Source of the DNA: Plasmodiophora brassicae
Lineage: Eukaryota; Endomyxa; Phytomyxea; Plasmodiophorida; Plasmodiophoridae
Assembly (NCBI GenBank): GCA_039704465.1
Contig: JASFAU010000003.1
Span: 310,001-374,000, forward strand
DNA: 64,000 bases
Reading direction: 5' to 3'
The translations under genes and the position numbers were made by a program. The notes below the pieces were generated by a model, which was not told where the DNA came from, searched no databases, and was given only the letters and a program-made list of their open reading frames with translations. The first letter of the stretch is position 1, and every line of letters starts with the position of its first letter. This document shows, piece by piece, positions 1 through 10,801 of the stretch.

Positions 1-1
1 C

Positions 2-328
2 AAGGGGTCCTTCACGCTCAGCGGCGACCGGAAGACGTCTTCCGCCGACCTGTCGCCGATATGGGACAAGGACGACAAGGGCGCCGAGCAGCAGTGGTCG
101 GTCGAATCCGAGAAAGGCCGGGCGATACCCAGCGAGTTCATCTGCCCGTTGACGGGGAAGATCTTCGTCGACCCGGTGACCGTCGGCGAGCGAACCTACG
201 AACGGAGCGCGATCACCGCGAAGCTGGCGGCGCACGGCACCCTGTTCAGAGCCCTGCGCCCGGAGACGCTCGTCGCCAACGACAAGGTCAAGACGTCGAT
301 CCGGCAGTTCCTCGAGAGCAGTAGCTAG
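2..328 (+). CDS. U-box E3 ubiquitin ligase, C-terminal end (partial)
   Basis: The reading frame is open from base 2 and ends at TAG 326-328. The last ~65 residues form a U-box: IPSEFICPLTGKIFVDPV, then GERTYERSAI, a helix, and a closing segment with NDKVKTSIRQFLE. This is the standard U-box order (IPxxFxCPITGxxMxDPV, YER.AI, N..LK..I..F). U-boxes recruit ubiquitin-charged E2 enzymes and transfer ubiquitin to substrates, in the cytosol or nucleus. The substrate-binding part lies upstream of the window, so the subtype cannot be named. The upstream residues visible are charged and look like a linker. No intron is seen in this part. Confidence 0.85.
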   Translation, partial: KGSFTLSGDRKTSSADLSPIWDKDDKGAEQQWSVESEKGRAIPSEFICPLTGKIFVDPVTVGERTYERSAITAKLAAHGTLFRALRPETLVANDKVKTSIRQFLESSS

Positions 329-565
329 CATTTTCAGGTTGGCGTTCAGCGACCCGTCGCTGACGCTAGTACCACATGACATACATCAACGTGATGGCGT
401 GTGCGTCCCCCTTCGGCGTCGTGTGGCATTGTGCAGGGCCGTCGTTCCCTAACTGCCTGGCCCCGTGCAATTCTGGGGTACCCTGGGCCACGATATGACG
501 TGTGGGGAGATGAGAACGCGTGGCAGGGGCACGCGCACACACCCTCACACACCAAATCGAATAGC

Positions 566-1247
566 ATGGCATCGGGGCCTGTGACGCACGACGACCGTGT
601 GGCGTTTCGCCGCGGTCTGTCGCCGTACGCGATCCTGTCCAGCATCGACCTGCACCTGTACACGCATTTCAGGACGCCTCGCGAGCTGTTCCTGACGATG
701 GACGCGGGTCGCGTCGGCGTCGTCACGCACGACGCCGTCGTCGACGGGTTCGAGCGCCTGGGTGTTCACCCGGAGATCCTGCGTTCCACACAGCTGAAGC
801 GCCTGCTGGCCCAGTTTCCCAGTCATAAACCAGGGCACCTCGACAGCGACGAATTCGCCAAGTTCCTGGCGCAGTACCTCGGGACACCCGCCCCCGAACC
901 GTCCGTCGCCGCCCGACGCCGCTCATTCGACGTTGCACAGGAGTCCGCCATCGTTGCCATTCGGTAGGCCCTTCGCCGAGTAAACGGGTTCGCGCTCTGA
1001 AACGCGTTCCTGCAGGTTCGATCTGTTGGGACGAGCGAATTCCTGGGCGGAGGCGTTCCTGCTGGTGGACGACCAGCGCCTCGGCAGGCTGTCGTTCGAC
1101 CAGTTCACCGACCGGCTCGTGCAGCTGGGCATCTCGCCCAAGCTGGCCAAATCGGTGGCCCTGCAGGACGCGCTGGCCCGCCTGACACCGAAGGTCGCCG
1201 GCCACATCGAGTACAAGGACTTCACACAGCTGCTCGCCAGCTACTAG
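566..1247 (+). CDS. EF-hand-like (calmodulin-fold) protein, two exons
   Basis: Start ATG 566 begins MASGPVTHDD. One 52-nt intron (964-1015, GTAGGC..CTGCAG) splits a CGG codon and restores an open frame to TAG 1245-1247, giving about 209 residues. Four helix-loop-helix units are visible around FLTMDAGRVGVVTHD, HLDSDEFAKFLAQYL, LVDDQRLGRLSFDQF and HIEYKDFTQLLASY. The loops keep the hydrophobic pattern and spacing of EF-hands, but most lack the full set of acidic ligands, so calcium binding is doubtful in several. It may be a calmodulin-like light chain or adaptor. The upstream in-frame ATG at 401 is less likely because that stretch is not coding-like. Confidence 0.6.
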
Positions 1248-1285
1248 ACGACCGTCAGATAACCCGTTCGGGGGCAGTTAATACA

Positions 1286-2375
1286 TTACGATGACCGCGT
1301 CGCCGGGTGCAGGGCGTCATCGTCCCTGGATCGTTTCGAAGGTCCCGCTGGGTACAGAGACTGGATGACCTTCTCGAGCTCGCTCGCGTCCAGGACACAC
1401 CGGCCGTACTGGCGCACCCAGTTGCCATCGAACATCGCCCAGGCGACTTTCGAGCGCCATCCGGATTCGCTGACGAAGCACGGCTCTGGCAACGGCATCA
1501 GGCGCATCTGGGCGGATAGACGGAAGTCAACGTTGTCGACGCCGAACAGGTCGTCGTCGTCAGGGTCGTCTGGGCACCCGAACCATTCCAAGCTGGGCGG
1601 AATCGCCGTTGCCGCCGACGCCAGGTCGACATCGTAGAAGAAGTACAGGCCAATCGAGGATTCCCTCCGCGAATTCCGCATCAGGTCGATGGCTTGTACC
1701 AATCTGGTCGGCGTGGCGAACCTCAACTGCACCGAGCCAGCCGGATCCTGACGGCACAGCTCAACCTGGACAAGGCCGACGCATCAGCGATATGGTACGT
1801 GAACGATTAGGGAAAGACGGACACACACGCACCCACCTGGGCGATTCGCGTTCGTAGCGACCATTTATGGCGGCCGAGAAAGTTCCTATCAAACATGAAG
1901 CTGTCGACGACGACGAGGGCAAATGGGTTTCTGGATACAAGGTGGACTTTGACGACGGTGTTCGAGAGAGGGTGGGTTGGGGATTTGCGTTTCATGAAAC
2001 GAAGGTGGGGAATGCGCCGACAGGCACTGGCGCACGGCGCCCAGCCGTCGATCAGGTAAACGCCCGTGTCGAGGATGACCAGCAGGTACGCCGGGCCTGA
2101 ACACTGACGTAAGGGTACAGGCATGGATGGGGAGTCGGGAGCGAATGCAGACCGTCGGGGATGGGCGTGCTGGAATACGATCGCGTGATGAGACTGGCGG
2201 CGGTCACGGACGCCAGCTGCACGACGGCATTACCACCCTTGTACGCCGTAAACGCACGACGCAGGTTCCCCAGCACCTCCGTTACCCGCTCGAACTCCCC
2301 TACGAGCAGACGTAAGCGCCCGCCAGCGCACCCGAACACGGGTTCCCCACCTTCGTCGATGGCGACAATCTCCAT
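1286..2375 (-). CDS. Hypothetical multi-exon gene, exon joins uncertain
   Basis: Several minus-strand open segments look coding but were not matched to a family. The first (2375 to ~2180) starts MEIVAIDEGG and reads through a GGRLRLLVGEF-type beta/helix pattern. A second contains PAYLLVILDTGVYLIDGW near 2040-2105. A third near 1865-1940 reads FALVVVDSFMFDRNFLG. The last begins near 1750 after a GTCCAG acceptor and ends at 1286; it contains LVQAIDLM and an acidic DDPDDDDLFG stretch. Acceptors such as CGTCAG and GTCCAG and intron-sized gaps support one spliced gene, but phases were not all resolved. No function is assigned. Confidence 0.3.
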
Positions 2376-2658
2376 CGATCACCGCCACGGCATTTGCACT
2401 TGCAGCTCCATCTGCGAATCCCGCCCGTGCAAAACGTTTTGGCTTTCGCGCCACCATCATCAATTCATCATCAACTGGGACAAGTACGAATATAGGTAAC
2501 TGTTGTGCAGCTCCTGTCGGGTTGCTCCGCAAACGTGGCCGCGTCGATGGTAAAAACAGGGGCGCCCCATCCCGGGTGTACTGTAGGGTTCGCGGGTCAC
2601 GAGGACACAGGGCTCGGCCTCTGGGTGTGTTCCAGTTGCAGCCTGTCCGCGTCTACCC

Positions 2659-4216
2659 ATGGGCAAGCTGCGGCGCTTCCTGCTCAGGTACTACCCACCG
2701 GGGATCATCCTGGAGTACGACGACCACGGCACCGGCAGGCAGTGCACGAAATCGGTTGACCTGCTGGACCTCACGTCCGAGTACGCAATGCCAATGCCCC
2801 CGCACACGGCTGCGCTGTCGCTTGCTGAACTGCCCACCCTGTATAGGAGTAATCCCGACGTGCTGGCAACAATGATTGTCAGACAAGAGTCGCTGATCTC
2901 CAGTAAGCGTCACGCTATGATCAAAGAGCTCGTCAAAAGTCGGTCCTGTTCGCCATGCCCTGGATACACCGTACTTACCTCCACGACAGAGCTAATGGCA
3001 AAGATCGCAGTAAAACAGAACAGCGACTTCCGCCTTCGACACGTCCTGCAAGGGCACATCCTGCCTCTGACGAACTGTGCATTCAACAAATCCGGCGACC
3101 GGTTCATAACGGGCAGTTACGACCGCACCTGCAAGATCTGGGAGACGTCGACAGGCCGCGAGCTCCTGTCGCTGGAAGGGCACAAGAACGTCGTCTACGC
3201 AATCGCGTTCAACAACCCGTTCGGCGATCGGATCATCACCGGATCGTTCGACAGGACGTGTCGCGTCTGGGATGCCAGCGACGGGTCGCTGATCCATATC
3301 CTGCGCGGGCACCTGAAGGAGATCGTCTGTTTATCGTTTAGCCCTGACGGCACCCTGATCGTCACCGGCAGCATGGACGGCACCGCTAAGATCTGGGATG
3401 TAAGTCGGCGCCGATTATCCTCAGTTACAAGGCTTACGCGCCCGGTAGGCGGTTCAGGGCGTTGAGCTGGCCACTCTGCAAGGACACACTGGCGAGATCG
3501 TCAGCGTTAATTTCAACCGGAACGGGGATCGGCTGGTGACAGGGTCGTTCGACGGCACATGCCGAATCTGGGACGTGGAATCGGGACGAGGGTTGTTTAC
3601 GCTTACAGGTCACACGGCCGAGATCAGCAACTGCATGTACAGTTTCGCTGGGGACCAGATCGTCACCGGGTCCATGGACGGGACAGCAAGGATCTGGAAC
3701 GCGACCACTGGTGACTGTCGTTTCGAGCTTCGAGGACATGCGGACGAGGTGCTGGATGCCGTTTTCAATGCTAGCGGGAGCCTAATTGCAACCGGTTCTG
3801 CGGACGGCACCGCTCGTATCTTTAACGCGTTGAACGGGCGCTGTATGGCGGTATGTGAAGCATTTGATGCCAGGCGGCGCGGCATTGATACGTCGGAGAA
3901 GGTGCTGGATGGGCATACGGACGAGGTGTCGAAGGTGTGCTTCAACCCGCAAGGATCGCAGATCGTGACGGCCAGTAAGGACTGCACGGCGCGCGTCTGG
4001 GATGTCAGCACGGGCGAGATGCTGACCGAGCTTGCCGGGCACACCGACGAGATCTTCAGCTGCGCGTTCAACTACGCTGGCAACATCATCATCACAGGTC
4101 AGTCCGCCGTCGCTCCCCGATAGGACTTAGTGCCCCGCGCTGAACAGACACACGTAGGGTCCAAGGACAACGCTTGCCGGATCTGGAGAGCCTATAATCC
4201 ATTGGAGGGGCAATAA
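2659..4216 (+). CDS. DAW1: Dynein assembly factor with WD repeats 1 (DAW1/ODA16)
   Basis: DAW1/ODA16 is the cargo adaptor that loads outer-arm dynein onto intraflagellar transport trains for delivery into cilia. The N-terminus [20 protein letters not shown] matches the family signature LLRYYPPGI, followed by KSVDLLDL. Eight WD40 blades follow, with repeats such as [35 protein letters not shown] and the ending NACRIWR. Four introns are placed by frame and family alignment: 2903-2989, 3400-3448, 3851-3901 (AAG acceptor) and 4098-4157. Stop TAA 4214-4216 lies inside AATAAA. The upstream and downstream genes are unrelated. Presence of this gene is strong evidence for motile cilia in the organism. 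Confidence 0.93.
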
Positions 4217-4217
4217 A
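4212..4217 (+). terminator. AATAAA poly(A) hexamer overlapping the DAW1 stop codon
   Basis: The hexamer contains the TAA stop (4214-4216) of DAW1. It is one of several stop/poly(A) overlaps in the window. Confidence 0.6.
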
Positions 4218-4619
4218 TCCTGCGAAAGCGAAAACCAGGCGCGGGGTCGAGGGCATGGAACAACGGGATCGCGGCCTCGTGGTCCCGAAATGGGACCAAC
4301 GGAATGTCCGTGGGGGATGGAGGGGCGCCCGACTGTGTAAGTGTGACGAGCGACGCGAGAGTGCGTGGGGGCATTGTCCCAGTCGGGGGAGTGACGCTTC
4401 GGACGCGTCGGAGGCATGCCGCAGTCGGGTGGCGCGCGCATGGACCCTGGGAGCGTTGGCGATGCCAGCGAAGCGAGCACCGGCCATGAGCGTACCGTTC
4501 GCGAACGGTACATGCTCCGCCTGGGGTATCGTTCACTAAAGCTGCGGGTCAGGGGACAGCATCAGTAATATCTGCGTTATGGAAATTTGGGTATTGACGC
4601 TCTGGCACAGATATCACCG
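4217..4619. other. Spacer upstream of the SLC38-type gene
   Basis: About 400 bases lie between the DAW1 stop and the transporter ATG. Overlapping open frames occur on both strands, but none shows family features. The one notable element is a perfect 20-bp palindrome at 4492-4511. No TATA box is obvious. Confidence 0.5.
4492..4511. repeat. Perfect 20-bp palindrome
   Basis: The sequence gtaccgttcgcgaacggtac equals its own reverse complement. It is flanked by gagc and atgctc, which would extend the symmetry if two bases (at) were removed. It lies about 110 bases before the SLC38-type ATG, so a dimeric transcription-factor site is possible. Confidence 0.6.
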
Positions 4620-6382
4620 ATGAGAGAATGCGCTGATGAACGCATCAAAGGGTTGCCAAGCTTTGATCCGTGCCTGTCGCCTGGACGGACCGGCCGGCCA
4701 GAAGTCGTCGTTTCCGATGACCAGGCTCCATTGCTGCAGCATCCGCCTGCCGATGTTGCTCGTGAAGAATCGGGCGCTTTCGTTCCGACTGGATCGAAAC
4801 CGTTCCTAGGCCGCGGCTCCATGCTTAGTTCGGTTTTCAACCTCTCTTCAGCTGCACTGTACGTACCTGCTATATAGGTCATCGTGTGCGGTCTCCTTAT
4901 CATGAGCATTGCACAGTGGCGCGGGCATTCTTGCCCTTCCATACGCTGTATGCCAGTCAGGAATCGTCCTTGGGTTGCTCTTCCTGGCGGTTGCCGCTTA
5001 CACCACCATGTTCTCGATTCAGCTGTTAGTCCGGTACGCTGCTGTAGTGTGGGTATCGTAGCCGTACGTGAGGATGACCATAGCCATAGATGCCGTGACG
5101 AGACGAGACTCTCAACGTACGAGGACCTCGCCGTCTTGTGCTTTGGGAAACGGCTATCCGTCATCGTAGACGTTTCCATTATTCTGTTTTGTTTCGGGAC
5201 CTGCGTCGCCTATATCGTCGCCGCGTATGATATCGTATCGCCTATCGTTCGCGACATATTCCCGAACCATCCGGTTCTGTTTGCCAAGCCGACGATAATG
5301 ATCACGGTGGTGACGACGATCATGTTTCCGCTTTCCCTTGTGGACAAGGTTTACTGTGGCTGCTGGGCCCATTTATTCTAATGCCCTGACGATTAGCTTC
5401 TTAGATGTCCTCTCTGAGGTTCCCTTCGTTTATCGGCGTGCTGTCGATCTGCTATCTCGTGTTCGCTGTTGTTTGCGATTCCGCGTATACCGTGGTGACG
5501 AAAGGCGTTCCGCCTCTGTCCCCGTATTTGATCCGAATGCACTGGTCGTGTTTTCGATCAATATCCATCATCATGTTCGCGTTCACCTGTCAAGTCAACG
5601 TCTTTTCAATATACACGGAACTGCAGCGCCCCAGCATTAGGCGGATCAAGAAAATCGTAAGACGATCGACGCTGATCACGTTCAGCCTCTATGTGGTAAG
5701 CGTGTTGGCAATGCGGGGTACCGCCCGTTGCTGATTGCCAGTGTGCAGATGATTGGCTTGTTTGGGTTCCTGCGCAATCTGGATTCCACTCAGCCTGACA
5801 TTCTGTACAACTACTCGCTGTTGCAGAATCCTCTCATTGGGGTTGGCCAACTGGCTATGGGCGTCACTGTAATTCACGCATGTGTCCAACCATCAGCGTC
5901 CACTGACGTGCTGCCAACAGGTCGCCCTGGCGTTTCCGTTCAACGTGTACCCGTGTCGTTTCACAATCGAGATGTCTCTGTTTGCCGATTCGCGACCATC
6001 TAAGTCCCGATTCAACATCATCACCGCTGCCATCGTCTTTTCCGCTCTTGCCATAGCAATCTTTGTCCCCTCTCTGGACCGCGTGTTCTCTTTGCTGGGA
6101 TCGGTCTGCCTATATTGCTATTGCCTACAGCAGAACTGGCTCATTGTCGTATTCCTTTCAGACCACGTCAGCATTCGTCTCCTTCGTGCTGCCAGCGCTG
6201 TTTTACAGAAAGTCAGTAATCGCGCGCTCTACAATTCGTAACAAGGTCTCACGTTGGTATCCCGCAGGATATTCCCTGGGCCGTGGCAACGACCAGATCG
6301 GCTTGCTGCTACATGCCTGTTGGTTGCAGGCGCGGCCGTTGGTATCATAGGGACAGCTGTCGACGTCTTCAACATCTCATAA
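4620..6382 (+). CDS. Amino-acid transporter, SLC38/AVT family (AAAP superfamily)
   Basis: Eight exons give about 456 residues with ~11 membrane helices. After a ~70-residue cytosolic N-terminus comes the helix 1 signature FNLSSAALGAGILALPYA. Later signatures are STYEDLAVLCFG, FSIYTEL before a basic loop, VALAFPFNVYP, and IAIFVPSLDRVF; the last helix ends VAGAAVGIIGTAVDVFNIS. Members co-transport neutral amino acids with Na+ or H+ at the plasma membrane or vacuole/lysosome. Introns: 4859-4916, 5044-5102 (GAG acceptor, least certain), 5349-5404, 5696-5748, 5869-5920, 6104-6161 and 6212-6267. Total coding length is divisible by three. ATG 4620 is the first in-frame start. The TAA stop (6380-6382) sits in CATAAA. 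It is convergent with the perilipin-like gene. Confidence 0.88.
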
Positions 6383-6485
6383 AGCGCTGAACGGCTTTAG
6401 CACTTGCATAAATTGTATTGGCGTTTTAGAGAATTGATCCCACAGCCGCTTCGACCACACACTACAGGACGGTCCGTCGTTTCCA

Positions 6486-7493
6486 TCATGCGGCAACCGG
6501 CGATTCTGACTGTTGCGACTGCGTCAACGAGAACACGTTCGTGAGCGACTCGAACAGGTCCTTGAACTGCTTCAACAGCTCTTCGTACTGCTCGTCCCGC
6601 TCCGCAATGCCGAACACCTTGCGGAAGAAGTCGTAGACGTCGCCCGGGATTAAGAGCACGTCTTGCGAGTCCAGGTAGACCAGGGTCGAGTCTGTCAAGT
6701 CCTTGCTCTTGCCGTACGCCGCCAGGGTCTTCTTCCACAGAGCCTCGGTAAACGCCCTCGCCTTCGACGGGAACCGTGATTGGTCCGACATGTCCGACAC
6801 CTGCTGCACGCGATGGAGAAGCGCCTTCGCCGCCGGGTCCAACTTGTTCTTCATGAACTTCAGCTTCTCAGTGGCTGCGTCAATCGCCTTGTGGATCTGG
6901 TCGCTGTCCTTGGCCGTAATCGCAAACTGTCGGGCTCGTCGCAGAACAACGCTGGCGTAAGCGAGCGCATCGACCGTTATCAGGTCCACGACCGCCTTCG
7001 GAATCGGTTCGCCCTCATCGACATGCTGTACAGCCTTACTGACAACGGCATGAATGCTGCTATCAAGCTTCTGCACGATCGGCGCCGTGATACCGTGCAG
7101 AGCGTCCCAGATAGGCGTGGCCCAGAACGAGTTCGCATCGACGAACGTGTGGATGGCGATCCGCCCTAATTGCCCGACATTGCTCTCGATGGCGTTGCTG
7201 GCCTTGGCCGAGACCGCGGCTGCCTCCTTCATGCGTTCGGTGACGAATTTCCCACTGGTAGCGTCCGACAGCAACTTCTTCGACGATGGCGACGCGACGT
7301 CATCGTACTTCAGCGTGCGCGGCTCGGCCTTAGCCGCCAGGCTGCAGATCAGATCGCTGACGTGCATGTCGACCTTGTCGACCACAGGATCGACGATGGG
7401 CTTGGCCCATTCGCGCAGCGACGCCAGCGATCCGCGCAGCGCGTGGTGGTTGTTAGCATCGGCGACTAGCTGCTGCGTCATCGTCGCGACCAT
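6486..7493 (-). CDS. Perilipin-like lipid-droplet protein (tentative)
   Basis: A single-exon frame of 335 residues. It is almost wholly helical and amphipathic, with repeated Val/Ala/Lys patterns (WAKPIVDPVVDKV, SSIHAVVSKAVQHV). The C-terminal part is a helix-bundle-like region including LLIPGDVYDFFRKVFG. The order (N-terminal KPxVDxV..VDKV segment, long amphipathic region, C-terminal helical bundle) resembles PAT/perilipin proteins that coat neutral-lipid droplets. There is no signal peptide or clear membrane helix. The match is to architecture more than to specific residues, so another apolipoprotein-like or helical-bundle family remains possible. A profile search with the PAT domain would decide. 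Confidence 0.4.
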   Translation of the reverse strand: MVATMTQQLVADANNHHALRGSLASLREWAKPIVDPVVDKVDMHVSDLICSLAAKAEPRTLKYDDVASPSSKKLLSDATSGKFVTERMKEAAAVSAKASNAIESNVGQLGRIAIHTFVDANSFWATPIWDALHGITAPIVQKLDSSIHAVVSKAVQHVDEGEPIPKAVVDLITVDALAYASVVLRRARQFAITAKDSDQIHKAIDAATEKLKFMKNKLDPAAKALLHRVQQVSDMSDQSRFPSKARAFTEALWKKTLAAYGKSKDLTDSTLVYLDSQDVLLIPGDVYDFFRKVFGIAERDEQYEELLKQFKDLFESLTNVFSLTQSQQSESPVAA

Positions 7494-7965
7494 GGATGGA
7501 TCCCGCTTCCCCCGTCGACGTCCCCAGCGAGTGCAGAAAATAAATGCCGCTGGTGCCGCGGCGGCGGCCGACCGTAGTCCGTACAGCGCGTGCGAACCAC
7601 GTAGCTGTCGCTGGAACCGTCACGTCGTCGCCGTCGAGACCGGGGGGCCCTAAGTGATAAAAATAGCATCACCGCTCCGGACGAGCGATCTGCATTGCTA
7701 CATCATCCATCATCCTCCGTCTTCCTCCTCGGACCCGAGACCGCGGCGCCTGCGTGAAAAGCGCGAAACCCAAATTAACTCACCCGTCGTCCCCTCAGCC
7801 AAAACCTGTCCTGCTTCGCAGAGTTGACCCATAGGTTACACTCTGTTGAGAGCGGCCCGCCAATCGGGGTACCCCGATTAGTGGCGCGGTAACGACAGTT
7901 CATCGTGTTCGTGCGTCGCTCTTCTGCCTGCGGCTCCTATTCAGCAGAGTTGCAAAATTCGTTGC
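7494..7965. other. Divergent promoter spacer
   Basis: 472 bases lie between the divergent starts of the perilipin-like gene (minus) and the HAD gene (plus). No supported gene or structured repeat was found. The region presumably holds both promoters. Confidence 0.5.
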
Positions 7966-8736
7966 ATGGCGGCGGCCAGTCGGGCGGCGATCGTCGTGAC
8001 GGATTTCGATGGATGCGTCACCGTTGAGGACACAACGTCGGTACTGGCGGGGATGTCGTCATGCCATCCAGGACGGTGGTCGGATCTCGTGGCTGAGTAC
8101 GGGAGAGGGTGGCGCGATACGTTCCACCGCGCCACGGCCGGCGTAGACGCTGGCGTCATGACCGTCCTGGACGCATTGGACCAGTACGAGGCACGAAGTC
8201 TGGACGCACTCGAGGGAGTTCTTCAGGGAATATCGCGATCGGATCTACAATCGCAAAGTCTACGACGTGATCTCATGCGGGACGGCGCCGGTCGAGTCCT
8301 GTCGCGAGCATGCACCACAATCATCTCAGCGGGCCTGTCCGCTGATCTGATCGAGACCGTATCCGGCATACCTGGGCATCGGATTATGTGCAACGATCTG
8401 GCGTTTGACACGGATGCGGTCAGCACCGGGGGATTCCGCCTCAGGAACATCGTGACGTCAGTGGACAAGCTACAGGCGTTCCAGAAGGTGGGCGCTGGCA
8501 ACGATTGCACGCGTGTCTACATCGGGGACAGCCTCAGCGACTTTCGATGTCTACTGGAAGCCGATGTTGGCATTGTCATGTGCGGATCTCATCACCTTTC
8601 CGAATTCGTCCAAGCCAGTGGCATCCGCGTCGTCCCAATTGAACGCGCGTCGCCCGAGGAGACCACCCGGCGACTTCTGTTGGCTCGCACCTGGCACGAT
8701 GTCGACACGTTTCTGCACACGTTCGAATTCCAATGA
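7966..8736 (+). CDS. HAD-superfamily phosphatase (MtnX/phosphoserine-phosphatase-like)
   Basis: A single exon of 256 residues with all four HAD motifs. Motif I is VVTDFDGCVTVEDTTS, with the nucleophile Asp and +2 Asp. Motif II is TIISAGLSADLI, with Ser at the end of the strand. Motif III is the Lys in SVDKLQAF. Motif IV is YIGDSLSDFRCLL, with paired Asp for Mg2+. The insert between motifs I and II is helical (C1 cap), as in MtnX, phosphoserine phosphatase and the HAD domains attached to TenA in plants and fungi. It should hydrolyse a small phosphorylated metabolite in the cytosol, but the substrate cannot be read from sequence. ATG 7966 is the only good start. Confidence 0.85.
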   Translation: MAAASRAAIVVTDFDGCVTVEDTTSVLAGMSSCHPGRWSDLVAEYGRGWRDTFHRATAGVDAGVMTVLDALDQYEARSLDALEGVLQGISRSDLQSQSLRRDLMRDGAGRVLSRACTTIISAGLSADLIETVSGIPGHRIMCNDLAFDTDAVSTGGFRLRNIVTSVDKLQAFQKVGAGNDCTRVYIGDSLSDFRCLLEADVGIVMCGSHHLSEFVQASGIRVVPIERASPEETTRRLLLARTWHDVDTFLHTFEFQ

Positions 8737-8965
8737 ACGTCTACCTTGAACGAGAACAAGGTCGTTCGTTTGCCTAAGCGGCGGCAGCATGATCTGTACT
8801 GCCTGACGTGGTGGAGTGCGCCGGATCGGGACCGCCGATAACTTTGTCGCAGTTGCCACTGTCAGCGTTGCTATAATTGGCTGTCGCCTTCAGGGTGGCG
8901 CGCGCGGCAATTTGCGCTCAGTCGACGAGTCGCCTGATCACTCCCCGATCGCCGATTTCCTCGTT

Positions 8966-10643
8966 ATGGCGGTCGTGTCGAAGACTAAGACCGATGAGGC
9001 TGGCGCCGACGGCAAGCTGCCGTGGGCGATGCAGATCCTGCCCTGCCTCATTCAAGCCAACGTCGGCATCCAGATACAAATCATGTCGCCGCTCTTCGTC
9101 CCGATGGCGAGGCAGTTTTCGTCGGACGTCGTACAGCAGAACAGCATGGTAAACGCACGGCCTTCCCTGTCGTCTTGTACCGGACTGACAACTCGTCCGC
9201 AGGTCGTAACGTTGAATGCCTTGTACTACTGGATCTGTGGGTTCTCCGGATTGCTCTGGGGCTGGGTTGCCGATCGGTTCGGCCGGCGTGTTGCGTTGCT
9301 CGGTGGGCTTGTGGCGACGACGCTGGCAATGGCAATGATGTCGGTGTCGACGACGTACGGGATGGCAATTGCGGCGCGCATTGTGATGGGGTTTGATGCC
9401 AACCTGGGCATCAACAAAGCGTACGTTGGCGACCTCGTCAAGGGCAAGAACGCAGGGCGCCTCTTCAGCAACATGATGTCGTCCCTGTCAATCGGATTCG
9501 CCCTTGGCCCACTGATCGCATCACGACTCCCGGGTCTGGTCATTCCAGGTTGGCTTTCAGAGACACGTCCCAGTAACGTTCATCATGCCAATGACAGACT
9601 GCAGGTACGAACAGCTTCGCGCCCGCTTTCTGGTCCTGTTTCATCGCTGGCGCTTTCTCCCTTGTCCTTCTCGTCGTCTGTTTCTTCGTGCTACCGGAAA
9701 CAGACGCGTTCACCAACATGAGCAACGAGCAGACCTCATATTCCGATATCGAATTGGAGCCAGGCAGCAGCAAGACAAAGATGGGAGCTGTATGTTGCAC
9801 TGGACCTTCACCAAAGTTCCATGTAATGATGATGTGTATCGCAGGCCGATGCCACGGGTGAGGGCGTCCTGAAACGTGTCGTCCGCCTTGCAGGAACGTG
9901 GCGCGATGAGCTGCTGATGATTGCCTTGTACTGTATGGTCAGCGGCATCGTCTACTCGACCGACAACTTGTTCATACTGATCGTCACTGGGGAATGTACG
10001 CTCCTCTCTGTGTTAATTTCGCTGGCGACTAACTGGGGCCGGGTGGCATCGTAGCTGAACTCAATCAGGAACGATCCGTCCAGGCCGACATCATGCTGGT
10101 CCAGAACATTGTTCGCGCGGCGTTCACCTTTGCCGTTCAACCGCTCATCATTAGCCGGCTGGGAGTGATCCGCTGCACCCAAGTCGGGATGCTCGTGCTT
10201 GGTAAGGTCTCGGGGCGTTGTACGAGGTACATGTCTGACCGTGATATCAGGTGCGGCGGTTCCTTTGATATACGTCCCTGTCGTCGTCAAATCGGTGGTG
10301 GCCATGTACGCCCTGGCGTCATTGCGGGGGATGGTCGTCGCCGTCGTCTTCACCACGTCCATCATGCTGGTCAACAACTCGACCGTCCCCGATCGTAAGG
10401 GATTCGTCAGCGGATCCTCACAGGTACTGCTCGCTGCTACTGCACGCCCGCTCCGTTGCTGACCGCAACGTCCAGACGCTGGTCTCCCTCAGTCGAGCGG
10501 CGTCGATCTCGGGCCTTGCCGCCGTCTACACCCGCTGCCCTGGCAACACCTGGGTCCCATTCGTCGCCATGGGCATCACCTCCGTCTGTGTTGCCGCCAT
10601 TGCTCTGGCCATCCCTTCCCGTTTCCGTAAACCCAAGGCATGA
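8966..10643 (+). CDS. Major facilitator superfamily transporter (ZIFL/drug:H+ antiporter-like)
   Basis: Seven exons join to 445 residues. Twelve membrane helices are expected. The loop 2-3 motif A is GWVADRFGRRVALLGG, the classic GxxxDRxGRR. Helix 4-5 has IVMGFDANLGINKAYVGD, resembling the NGNxGVxK segment of ZIFL/tetracycline-type MFS. The central loop is acidic (SDIELEPG). Introns: 9149-9202, 9534-9604, 9790-9844, 9996-10054 (with CTAAC near its end), 10202-10250 and 10424-10475. The coding sum is divisible by three. Stop TGA 10641-10643 is followed by AATAAA near 10664. Substrate unknown; related carriers move small organic molecules or metal chelates against H+. Confidence 0.85.
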
Positions 10644-10801
10644 CCCCCTTATTGTTTCAAGTAATAAAGCTCCCCGTTGCCGTCGACAGCGTTCTCGTAG
10701 CTTCGCAGTTTGCGCGCGCTCTGTGCAGTGTAGCGAGAGGGGTCGTCGATCCCGTGGAGCTTGGCGGAGGTGTTTTCGTCACTCGACCGGGAGTGTTCGC
10801 A

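Noticed and set aside
4092..4539. Several overlapping open frames on both strands between DAW1 and the SLC38-type gene
   Set aside because: No domain, no splice logic and no codon bias. They are expected by chance in GC-rich spacer DNA.
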